This document shows positions 51,466 through 60,990 of a stretch of 64,000 bases of DNA, piece after piece. The position numbers were made by a program, and so were the translations under genes. The notes under the pieces are model-generated. The model was not told the origin of the DNA, did not search any database, and was given only the letters and a program-made list of their open reading frames with translations. Each line of letters begins with the position of its first letter. Position 1 is the first letter of the stretch. The stretch comes from Apostichopus japonicus (Eukaryota > Echinodermata > Holothuroidea > Aspidochirotida > Stichopodidae): the NCBI RefSeq assembly GCF_037975245.1, contig NC_092575.1, forward strand, positions 9,332,001-9,396,000. Reading direction: 5' to 3'.

Positions 51466-51752
51466 ATAAAAATCTCGAATCTGGTTGCACTTCACACCAC
51501 CAGGCAACTGGTTGACAACTTTTTGGAAAAATTCCCAGGCACCGAAACTTGCAATTTGGTATAATTCAGATTTAACACGTAGAATGATTTGAAGCAACAT
51601 CAATGGCTTCATAAATGTCCTCTGGGGTAGGGCATGTCTCTCGATGATCAAAAATGACTGCTGAGGATGTATTTTGCTTCCTCCAAGAAGTAACACATAT
51701 TGCTGAGGTCTTTCTGAAATCTTTTGCAAATAGAATTCCAAGTTGATGCTAC
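51382..51752 (-). pseudogene. SAMD3-like C-terminal exon, frameshifted
   Basis: The exon follows a strong acceptor (TTTGTTACTTAG before 51752). SERPQQYVLLLGGSKIHPQQ, then SFLIIERHALPQ, and later GAWEFFQKVVNQLPGG match the C-terminal region of the SAMD3-like proteins multiplied in fish and invertebrate genomes (from memory: ..ALG..EAPSQ.FVV.E..AL.., ..DVCFKSFYVLNLNYP.., ..AWEFLQ.VVY..PG). The expected middle block FYVLNLNY is present at about 51549-51572 but in another frame. At least two compensating small indels have therefore damaged it. Confidence 0.6.
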
Positions 51753-52675
51753 CTAAGTAACAAAGAAAAGAAAAGAAAATTCCCATCATAATGAAGTTGT
51801 GTTAAAACATTCTTGGAGCATAAGCAGTTATTTACATGTACCCCTCACAAAACATTGACATTCCTGAAGAAAATGCACACAATTTAATCAGTTGTGGTTG
51901 TCTTCTTCAAGCACGTTTGAAACTAGAAAGCCAGATGGCCTATAGTGATTCCTTGTCAAAACAGGAACTTGCATTAAACTTTCATCAGACAATGTAGGCA
52001 ACTTTTACAACCAATGCATCATGTTAACAATGCTTAAAACAATGCTCACTCCCATTGTATGCAATTGTGTAGATGGCTATGAACTATAACAGCTAGATCA
52101 CTTCCATAATATCGCAAATTATAGTTGGGCCTAGATCTAAAAATATCACCGATCCACATCAGCTTCGGCCTACTTGCTACAACTTACAAGCTAAAATGGC
52201 AATTAGTGGTAATTATATATTGCATTACATGAATATATGTTTATCCCTTATTAAACATAGTTCCAGCGTAACTATAGGCCCATGCCCGATGCTATTAAAA
52301 ATGCATTGCCTTGAAATAGCCTAAGTATATCCTACTAGTACTACTACTACTTAAAAAAGTGACTCGCAGGGTATACGAAGTTACGGTTAACGCCCAAAAG
52401 GAATAGAATGCACCCGGTTACATAAAAGGCCTAGACCAAAGTCCTCAGTCCGTCCGTAGGCAATTCCGTTTAATTTTACTTGTATGTAGGTTACACAGAT
52501 TCGAGTTGACTATGACAAACAGCACCTAGCCTATTATATTAACTTATCGTATGACTTTAAGGTTAGGTCTACGTAACGCAAGCGATTCAAATGCATTCGT
52601 CTACCCAACTTAGTCGTGGGTCTCTAAGCATATCTCGTTCTTTTCACGTTCACTTTACATAATATCAGAACATAC

Positions 52676-52733
52676 CTCCGAATTTTTCAATCAATTCTTC
52701 CAGGCCCCAGTCTCCTATAACGTCATTTTTCAT
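52676..52733 (-). pseudogene. SAM-domain first exon of the SAMD3-like gene
   Basis: ATG at 52733 opens MKNDVIGDWGLEELIEKFG and ends at donor GGAG/GTATGT. A Trp followed by a short amphipathic helix at the very N-terminus is how SAM domains in SAMD3-like proteins begin. Exons for the rest of the SAM domain were not found in the 0.9 kb before the last exon, so the gene is probably internally deleted. A U2-headed insertion lies 46 bp upstream of the ATG. Confidence 0.5.
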
Positions 52734-52778
52734 GCCATTGTAGCTCGTTATAGCACACTGAATACGTAACGTTATGTG

Positions 52779-52992
52779 GCTTGCACGTATATACTTTTTA
52801 AGAAAAAGTCACCCAGGAAAGAACCTGGGCACGAAAACCAAACTACCAAACGACTGATCCGCTCTCAGCCCCAGTCCCCTTGCATCGGGACTGTGACTGT
52901 GTGATCATCGTCAGGTGTGTATCACCATTCCCGATGGGAACAGATACTACACATGATCTTAGCCAAAAGGCCGAGAAGCTTGCACGTATATA
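52779..52992. repeat. 15-bp target-site duplication around the U2-headed element
   Basis: GCTTGCACGTATATA at 52779-52793 and again at 52978-52992, identical. The GC on the right side also serves as the GC of the U2 start, a small microhomology. Confidence 0.9.
52794..52977 (-). ncRNA. U2-headed SINE-like element, solitary copy
   Basis: On the minus strand the unit starts TTCTCGGCCTTTTGGCTAAG, continues ATCATGTGTAGTATCTGTTC, and ends near GACTTTTTCTTAAAAAG. The first ~43 nt equal U2 snRNA stem I and the branch-point-pairing region, with one change (CAAG to CATG). The remainder is not U2 but folds as short hairpins: TTCCC/GGGAA, GTGAT/ATCAC, AGTCCC/GGGACT and GCCCAGG/CCTGGGT. It is bracketed by a perfect 15-bp direct repeat GCTTGCACGTATATA (52779-52793, 52978-52992), the mark of target-primed retroposition. 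It lacks the normal U2 stem II, Sm site and 3' stems, so it is not an ordinary U2 gene. Confidence 0.85.
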
Positions 52993-53332
52993 TGGCCGTG
53001 GTTACTATAGTACATTTAGTAACGATAAATGTTGTCAGTGGTTTAAACACTTAACTTGCAACTAAGAATCCAGCTGATGGGAGGTTTGACCAATCGGAAT
53101 GCTCGAACTGAAAGTACACTTTCTACAGGTGTAAAAACTACACGCTACATGAATTATGTAACCCTACTCAGGGTCACAGTAACCCTTCAGGTGAAGGGTG
53201 AACGGTTACACCTGGAAAGTGTTCAAATTCAACACTCCATTTTTTTGCGTGAACTCAATTGAACATGAGGCATTTGCGCCTTTTATTGTCAATTAATACA
53301 ACGTAAACTATAATACCCTGGTAACATATATA

Positions 53333-54663
53333 CAGGGGCGTATCCAGGGGGGCGCAACCGGCGCGCCCCCCCTATTGGCCGTCACCAAAAAAAAAAGTTT
53401 AGCAAAAAAAAAAAAAAAAAAAAATTGATGACGACCTTTATGTGAGATGTCGGTGATCGCTCAACCCCCCCCCCCCCCTTCCCGTATGCTTTATTTTTTG
53501 TTTGCCAAAAAAGGGTTCTGGCGAAGTTCGGCGGCATAATAGTTTTAGAAACATAGATGGTAATTGTGTTTGTATTATCACTATAAACACTAAATGACAT
53601 GCCAGCCATACTAAATTGTGCATTTTGTGTCCATATTTACTGGAAATGTTGCTTATTATTAAGGTCGAAAAATGGATCACATATGGCCATGGGCGGCAAT
53701 CCTGGGTGGAGGGGGGATATATCCCCCCATGAAAATGGGTGGAGGGGATGTAATGCACCATATCCCCCCCCCCCACCAAATGCCAGGGATAAGAATATTT
53801 TCATGCCTACATTTATGCATCTTCGTTAATGTACGGCTCTTTTTTAGCTTCATTTCTCGCCTACCATAAACGCAGTGCCATCTTTTCAAATAAAGCGTCT
53901 TTATAAAGCAAAAATAGTTGACTGTAGGCTTCATTGGCCCTATAACAACAAAATGTATTATTGCGCCCACGGTATTGATATAGTACATATATGCACTCTC
54001 ATAGTATTCATATAGGCCCTATAGTAGGCCTACACACGTACATGTTCCCTCGAACAGCTGAGAATCTCATGTAACCAGGGTAATGCTTAATACACGTTTC
54101 ACCTGGATGCCCTAGCAATCGGTACCTAGGAATGTAACTATGTGTAATTGTGTATTGCATGTGTATAGGCCTATAATAGCCTGCATGAGGCCATTTTCTT
54201 CATCGAATAATATAACAGAGCTCTCGAACATTCTAACGTTGCGCCTGAAACAAGATTGGATTGGGCAATTTTCCCAAAATAACACCCGAAGTTAAAAAAA
54301 AAAGTATTTTGGATCCTGATTATGAGATATTTCGGACATGACATCCCTATTTTAAAGTTGGGTATATGCCGCTTGGAAACCTCGGGAAGTGCCGTTTCCG
54401 GCCATCTAGAGGGTTTGTTAATCCCAAATTTTCTTGTACGCTTCGCGCCAACGCATGGTGGCGCTACGCTCAGATAGTCAACAAGGTCATATCCCCCCCC
54501 CCCCACTCGGAAGTACGGATCGCCGCCCATGCATATGACACCATTTTGCATTTCAGCCCTTCTTTGAAAGCAAAAATTTTACACCCCTCCCCTTAGACCC
54601 ATCCCCCAGGCGATCATTCATGCCTGGCGCCCCCCCTATTGGAAAATCCTGGATACGCCCCTG
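53333..54663. mobile_element. hAT-like element (CAGGGGCGTATCCAGG ends), hosting another
   Basis: The ends are CAGGGGCGTATCCAGG and CCTGGATACGCCCCTG, perfect over 16 bp. Flanks CATATATA and TATATATA fit an 8-bp duplication in AT-rich DNA. Just inside are GCGCCCCCCCTATTGG-type inverted blocks. The element is split by the one at 53688-54531 and contains A-, T- and C-runs that generate false ORFs. Confidence 0.85.
53688..54531. mobile_element. Nested hAT-like element (CATGGGCGGC ends)
   Basis: The ends CATGGGCGGCAATCC and GGATCGCCGCCCATG are inverted with one or two differences. Flanks CATATGGC and CATATGAC match at 7 of 8 bases. It includes the TTTTCTTGTACGCTTCGCGC segment shared with other local hAT-like elements. 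No transposase ORF was seen. Confidence 0.83.
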
Positions 54664-55190
54664 TATATATATGCCCGGACACTACTCACCAAGTTTGAAA
54701 TCTATCGGCCTTAAAAGTTCGTGCGAGACATTTTCACTGAAAGTTGGTCAAGTTTAACATTTGACCTCCTATGATCAAGTGGCGTTTTGCGTTTGATGTG
54801 TTTTTGTTCTGCACACTAGAATATCATTTGGCGTTATTCTCTATATCGGTGGGATGGGAGAGAGGCCTGGATCCCCTTGAATTTTTCAGGGGACTGCAGC
54901 CCCTCCACAGAAGGACGATGCTTGCGCCCCTGGTTATCATTTACAAGCCTGTATGCCTCGTTATTATTTCAGTACTACTCGAAATTAGAAGGCTTAGCAT
55001 AATCCGGTGTTCATTCATACTTAGTAAAGATTCCTAAATCCTATTGGTCCATTCAGGTCAGCTGACCGTGGTTAATCCTGTGAGTAACGCACGGTAAAAT
55101 TACGGGGCATCACTTTAATAAATCTTTGGTTATATGTAACCAAAAATGTTTTGTTTTATGATTTTCCCCCCACACAAATGATAGTGTATG
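54664..55190. repeat. Degenerate repeat fragments
   Basis: Contains a CACCAAGTTTGAAATCTATC, CATTTGACCTCC fragment of the dispersed family (54685-54780) and a partial copy of the fold-back element (GGTTAATCCTGTGAGTAACG at 55070). No gene recognised. Confidence 0.45.
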
Positions 55191-55370
55191 AATGAACGGG
55201 GTTAATCAACGGTCTAGCGTGCGTTACTCACATGATTAATGCACTCCGGGTGTTAATGCTATCGCTGGATGCACTCGGGCTCCGCCCTCGTGCATCGCTT
55301 GCATTATCCCCCGATCGTGCATTAATCCTGTGAGTAACACACGCTAGACCGTTGATTAACCCCTTATTCA
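55191..55370. mobile_element. 180-bp fold-back element
   Basis: The arms 55191-55244 and 55317-55370 are inverted, with about 90% pairing (GGGTTAATCAACGGTCTAGC, GTGCGTTACTCACATGATTA on the left). The loop carries a second small hairpin (GCACTCGGGC..CCCTCGTGC). A partial relative lies at 55060-55110. It has no coding capacity. Confidence 0.8.
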
Positions 55371-55439
55371 TCGGCGATTATCGCATGGTTAGGCTCTTAA
55401 GATGAGCCACTGTACACTCCCTAACATTTGATATACACT

Positions 55440-55610
55440 GCACTAGCAACTTATTTGAGACATACGCACACCAAGCTTGAGATCCATCCGTTTCGTATCG
55501 GGATATATCTAAGTATGTCACACGCGTATATAGGCCTACACACCCACCCCTACACACACTCATCCGCCTGCATGACTACAAAGGTTACGATTTCATCGAA
55601 ACCAAAAATG
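55440..55610 (+). repeat. GACCTTTGAC-family tail with covarying terminal hairpin
   Basis: Contains CACACCAAGCTTGAGATCCA, a GTCACACGC..CACACCC run and GGTTACGAT..ATCGAAACC (55583-55603) followed by AAAAA. It is the 3' part of the dispersed family. Confidence 0.65.
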
Positions 55611-57199
55611 AAACTTTTTGGCTCTCACTGGCATACTAAATAAATAAGTGCACACGATTGTTCAAAGACATACGGTACCAACTGGACAAAAACCATAGCT
55701 GTTGCTGTGATTGTCTGCAATTACGTACACTCTTGTAATTTTTGTTATAAAAAGTTTTTTTAATATCCACAACATATCAAATTAATGTTTTTGCTTAAAA
55801 CCGTTCTTTAATTTATGACCGTTTATAGGACTCAATAAGGCCAGGAAGTCATTGCAGAGTTTCTGAGTATGCTTTTCGGTGATGTTCATAACACTAGTGC
55901 AACGCAACCGGGAATTAGAGACCCCTGCATAGTGTAGAATCTACCACATTAGTAGCGATCTAAATTGATAGCCTATCATAAGTAGTTTATATCGTTACCT
56001 GCAATTCCAACATTACAATTAGGAATAAAGTAAAAGTAAAAAGTAAAAGATCATGTCTACAGTACTTTACCTTTCGTGTAACGGACAGTTATATGACAAT
56101 CATTTTGAAAGCAACTTAAAAATACAGCTTTCAATGATTTCCTGCCATATAATCTGCTAAAGTAAGAACACTTCCCACACCTACACTGAAAACTTAAATT
56201 GGTTCACCGACTAACATAACGTTAGTCCATCTGGTGCCTCTCCCGACTAACATAGCCTTAGTCACTTGCTATACCGACTAATTTATTCCTTAGTCAGTTG
56301 GATTTCTTAGTAGGTCATCTTAGTCCGTCAGCTTAGTCGATCAACAATTTCTTAGTCGGTAAATGTATATTATTCAGTTACATTAATTGGTGACATTAGT
56401 CGGTCTTTACCGACTAATTTATATGAGCCACCGACTAGTTTATAGCAGGTTTTACATTAGTCAGGATGGTGCCTCTCCCGACTAACCTTTCTTGGTCGGT
56501 ATCGACTGACTAGTTGCACTGACTAGAATCACTGAAAGAATTAAACCCGACTAGTTTCACTGACTAGCATCACTGAAAGAAAAGAGAGCAGAAGAAACAC
56601 AAATAATGTGTACGTTGGCAGTATTTATTTCTGATAAAACTTCTGATGTCTACAAAGGCTGACTTTCGACAGATAGAGAAGAAATCACTGTAAACAAAAA
56701 TCTGAAAATATGATTTTATTCCAACAAAGTTAAGACAAGTTCATGGATCAAACATGAATCGCAAAAGTATAGCACTGCACAATAATGCAAAGTTGAATCT
56801 TGGGCAAGGGTTCCTCATGACTTTCGTTTTAAAGTGGTACCCCAAATCGACACCAGTTAAGTCTTCACGAACAAAGAGTGTTTCTCTTAACTACAAATGG
56901 CCTCCCACTTGTCTTCAGGAAGCCAAAATCTGCACCATTATTGACCTGTGAACAGAAAATATGATATACGTGTAAGCGCAGATACAGATATAGCACATGA
57001 TAACTCACATTATCATAAACATACATTTACATTAAAATTTTATAACATATTGGGAGGTATACATTTAAATCTAGGTCCCTCAAATTATAAGCCAGGAATA
57101 GCAGCTTTACCAAATAATTATTAGCTTTGAACAGCATAACACCAAGTTATTTTTCAAAGCTTAATAATTATGTTAATCATGTTAATAATGAGCCCAATA

Positions 57200-58730
57200 G
57201 ACCGGGAGCCCAGCGGGTTTGGTTAGCTGGGAAGGTAACCAATTGCCTTGTACATCACAATGTTCACAGTGCATTCCTGTATATGAAACCAGACGACTGG
57301 CAACCGACTGTGGTGAGTGTGGCTGGGAGAGCAATTTTAAAGTCACCTGATAGCTAACCTAGATCAGTTTTCATGGTAACACATCAAAGTAAGTACAATG
57401 TGTCAGGTATGGCCCCAAGAGCAACAAATGGCCATTGCCAGTAATTATTGGTGGTGGGGTACCCCTGCCAGTGATCTATAATTGACCCCTCAAGGCTGAC
57501 CTAGGTCAGCTCATGAGGTAACCACTTGAAACCTACTGGAAAATGTTGGTTAGGACTTCAGATACAACTGATGGGCATTGCCAGTAATTTTATTAGTGGG
57601 GTACCCCTGCCAGTAGACCCCCAAAATGCCCATCTCCCATTGACCTAGATAAGCTCATGATGTAACCAGTTGAAAACTACTGGAAAATTGTATCACTTCA
57701 TATGTAAGGGATGGGCATTTCCAGTAATTTATATTGGGGGGGGTACCCCTGCCAGTAGACCCCCAAAATGCCCATTCCCTCATTGACCTAGGTCAGCTCA
57801 TGAGATAACCAGTTGAAAAATTACTGGAAATGATAGGTATCACTTCATATGTAAGGGATGGGCATTTCTAGTCATTTACATTGGTGGGGTAACCCTGCCA
57901 GTAGACCCCCAAAATGCCCATCCCCCATTGACCTAGATTAGCTCATGAGGTAACCAGTTGAAAACTACTGTAAAATGATTGGCAGGACACTATATGTAAG
58001 GGATGGGCATTGCCAGTAATTTTTATTGGTGGGGTACCCCTGCCAGTAGACCCCCAAAATGCCCCCCCCCCCCTCATTGATCTAGGTCAGCTCATGATTT
58101 AACCAGTTGAAAACTACTGGAAAATGATTGACAGGATTCTATATGTAAGGGATGAGCGAACTCTGGCAGTGGTGGCCCACCAATATAAAATACTGGAAAT
58201 GCCCATCCTTACATATGAAGTGATACCTATCATTTTCCTGTAGGTTTCAACTGGTCAAATCATGAGCTCACCTAGGTCAATGAGGGGATGGGCATATTGG
58301 GGGTCTACTGGCAGGGGTACCCCACCAATAAAAATTACTGGCAATGCCCATCCCTTTTATCTGAAGTCCTAACCAACATTTTCCAGTAGGTTTCAAGTGG
58401 TTACCTCATGAGCTGACCTAGGTCAGCCGTGAGGGGTCAATTGTTGATCACTGGCAGGGGTACCCCACCACCAATAATTACTGGCGATGGCCATTTGTTG
58501 CTCTTGGGGCCATACCTGACACATTGTTCTTACTTTGATGTGGTTACCATGAAAGCTGATCTAGGTTAGCTATTACAGGGTAGGTGACTTTAAATTGCTC
58601 TCCCAGCCACATCCACCACAGTCGGTTTGCCAGTCGTCAGGTTTCATATACAGGAATGCATTGTGAACATTGTGATGTACCAGGCAATTGGTTACCTTCC
58701 CAGCTAACCAAACCCTCTGGACTCCCGCTC
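57200..58730. mobile_element. 1.5-kb fold-back element with internal ~143-bp tandem repeats
   Basis: The outer arms of 400 bp or more (from 57200, and back from 58730) are inverted, beginning (C/G)CGGGAG(C/T)CCAG and GGGTTTGGTTAGCTGGGAAG. Between them are tandem units of about 143 bp marked by GGGGTACCCCTGCCAGTAGA-like motifs at 57460, 57601, 57743, 57889 and 58034. The orientation flips near 58170. The structure matches fold-back (FB)-type elements: long inverted ends made of tandem repeats. ORFs reading QRVWLAGKVTNCLVHHNVH occur in both arms only because the arms are copies. Confidence 0.8.
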
Positions 58731-58882
58731 TACAGATCAGTGAAAATTTGACCAAACTTATGAAGCTTGCACGTAAATGATATGCTAGACTGTTTTTTTT
58801 TTAAAACAGGTTATGAAAAGTATCTTTAATATCATTAAACAGTTGGGTACAATAATTAAACTCACTCTTCCATCTTTTTTCT

Positions 58883-59081
58883 CTATGGTACTTGTTCCTT
58901 TGCTTTTTGGACTCTTGGATAAACTCTTTTGTTCTGCGAAGGGTACCAATATATCATCTTAAAACATGTCTTTAAGCCATATATAACACAGTTCTCCTCT
59001 TCTGTTGTTGCCTCCACACTGGTGTCGTACATCACAGGAAACCTCACCCTTGACTTAGATATTTGGCTTTTCAATTCCTGC
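58883..59081 (-). pseudogene. Possible exon of the 4.8-kb element, unidentified
   Basis: After a strong pyrimidine tract and CCAG, the frame reads QELKSQISKSRVRFPVMYD and continues SVEATTEEENCVIYGLKTCF to a stop after 65 codons. The acceptor and the lack of internal stops suggest coding. The family is not recognised, though the position matches where the sister element carries its gene. Confidence 0.3.
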
Positions 59082-60990
59082 TGGAAAAAAAAACAGCAAA
59101 GTATTCATCATTTGAAAAAGAACAAAAAAAAAGTTGTCACCACAAAGTTATGTGAGATTTGCTTCCACTATAGTCTCAAAAAACAATCCCAAAGTTTGAA
59201 GCAGACTGTATAAAGCTGAAAATTTGAACGAGAGTGTCATCACCATTGCAACCAGAATCAAATGCCCAGAATACAGAGATAATAAAACATGGGCTAAATC
59301 TTTGTTTGTTTTTATGATCTTTAATAATATAAAATTTTAGAAACAGAAATGCACTGAGCCAACTTATTTATAGGCATAATCGTTTTTAGTTGTTATTTTG
59401 CTTGCTCACATAACAAGCCTGTTTAGACCTAGGCTAGAGGAGAATCAGTACTTTGTTACACTAAGTTTGTCTTTCGGTCGTCTTGATTTAGTCTTACTAG
59501 TAGTACTAAAGTATATAATGGACCGGCGAAGACTAGAGAATACCCAGAGTTTTAGGAACTGCGTTAAACTGTATGATCTGATCAATTATTTACGTCAATG
59601 AGTTTCATTCAATCTAGGATCAAAAAGAGAAAACTAATTAATCTTAACCTTTAAACTTTGCTACTAAACAGATATGCTTGAATTACAAATAAATGTCAAA
59701 AAAACATCATAATCTACGAATCGATGCATATACATATACATAAACAGAATAATTTGAATTCGCGCAAGTGAACCCTGCACTACATTGGACAGAAGAAAAA
59801 AAACGTGCAATTAGACCAAACTAAACATACTAAATTTTCCGTTACTTCTACATAAAATATCAATGCAAATACAACAACTTACTCTTTTGGCAGTATACTA
59901 AAAGCACATGTTATAATAACTTCAGACTATCAAGCTTTCCTGAGAAAAAACGGTTAATACTTCTTACAGTAAACAAGTCGACCGTGAAGGAATGTCGCAA
60001 TTGTTTCCTGGGTGTGACCGGAAATTAAATACTAAAAAATGATAAATGAGAAGGTTAAATAGAACTGAAGCGTGCATCCTGACTGCTCGCAACATATAAT
60101 ACCGTTGACTAGCCAACATAATTTGTTCAGCCTACTGTGACTGTACGTTTGAAGGTCTAGCCTTGCTTATTCAATATCACAAAGCCTACCCATTTAGATT
60201 CACATGGGAAATTACAGGAAATTTTACCAAATGAGTGTAGACTTCAAATAAACTGTTGAGACTTATAGTTCCAGCATTTGTTTGGGAATAAATTAGAAGA
60301 TTATGTGCCACTGTTCAATCTAGCCCAATACACACATAACACATTGTTAATTGGTGTTTAGAATGCACACTTTAGTGTTGAGAATGCACTGCAGTACCCA
60401 ATAGAAGCCTATATATAGGCTACTCACTGTCATTGCACTTGTGTATTGCGAAACGCCAGCGTGACAACAGTAGCGTTACAACGGTAGCGTTACACTAACC
60501 ATAATACAGTACTAGTGCCAGTGGCCTAACAATTAACTTTAATTTTACCTTCAAGTTAAAGGAATAACAGGTAGGCCGACGATGGCAGTTAATACCTCCA
60601 TTCTTCTAAAGACCTTCTTGGGTGATTTACGGTTGAAAGTTGCTTAGAGTGATCGTATGAAACTATGCCAAGTCCAGCAAGCTGCCGTTGCCTCTCGGTT
60701 TCCAAATTGAATTGAATCGAAGTGGTCCGTCATACATTAGTCCGTCGACACCGACTAAGCTACGATTATGGCGTAAATCGGGTGTCCGTATCGGTCTTAG
60801 TCCATGGGTTAAAATACCTTAGTCCGTCGCCACCAACTAAGCTGCGATTATATTTTCCTTAGTCAGTGTAAACTGACTAAGAAGCAGCGATGAAACGAAG
60901 ATTTTTGGTAGTCCGTGTGCATTGGCTAACGTTACAGACTAATTTAACGTTAGTCCGTGGCAATATTGACTAGTTTATTTTTTCAGTGTA

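Larger units (their letters stand above)
50093..53251 (-). mobile_element. 3.16-kb DNA element carrying a SAMD3-like gene
   Basis: The inverted ends are 19/21 identical (CACTCAAAAAAATGAAGTG left, CACGCAAAAAAATGGAGTG right, reverse complemented), with AA on both sides as a possible 2-bp duplication. Subterminal AGTGTT/AACACT and AGGTGT/ACACCT motifs recur at both ends (50108-50400, 53125-53240). A second end-like start, CACTCAAAAAACGTG at 50453, with TTAAGTAA motifs suggests nesting. The interior holds minus-strand SAM-domain gene remnants, a 165-bp tandem repeat and a U2-headed insertion. CACT-type ends with short duplications recall the CACTA group, but no transposase was seen. Confidence 0.65.
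56184..60988. mobile_element. 4.8-kb DNA element with CACTGAAAA ends and GACTAA/TTAGTC arrays
   Basis: The left end is CACTGAAAACTTAAATTGG. The right end, reverse complemented, is CACTGAAAAAATAAACTAG. TA flanks both sides (56182-56183, 60989-60990). Both termini are packed with GACTAA/TTAGTC motifs (56212-56575, 60730-60970), more than twenty in all. It is related in style to the 50093-53251 element. A 1.5-kb fold-back element has inserted at 57200-58730. A possible coding exon remains at 58883-59081. Confidence 0.65.

Noticed and set aside
53382-53988. Several overlapping ORFs with Phe, Gly and Pro runs
   Set aside because: They arise from A-, T- and C-runs within nested hAT-like elements.
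57420-58200. CRISPR-like array
   Set aside because: The units are ~143-bp whole-unit tandem repeats without unique spacers, inside a fold-back transposon of an animal genome.
57127-58755. A conserved protein reading RVWLAGKVTNCLVHHNVH on both strands
   Set aside because: The two ORFs are the two inverted arms of the same element. Similarity reflects duplication, not coding constraint.
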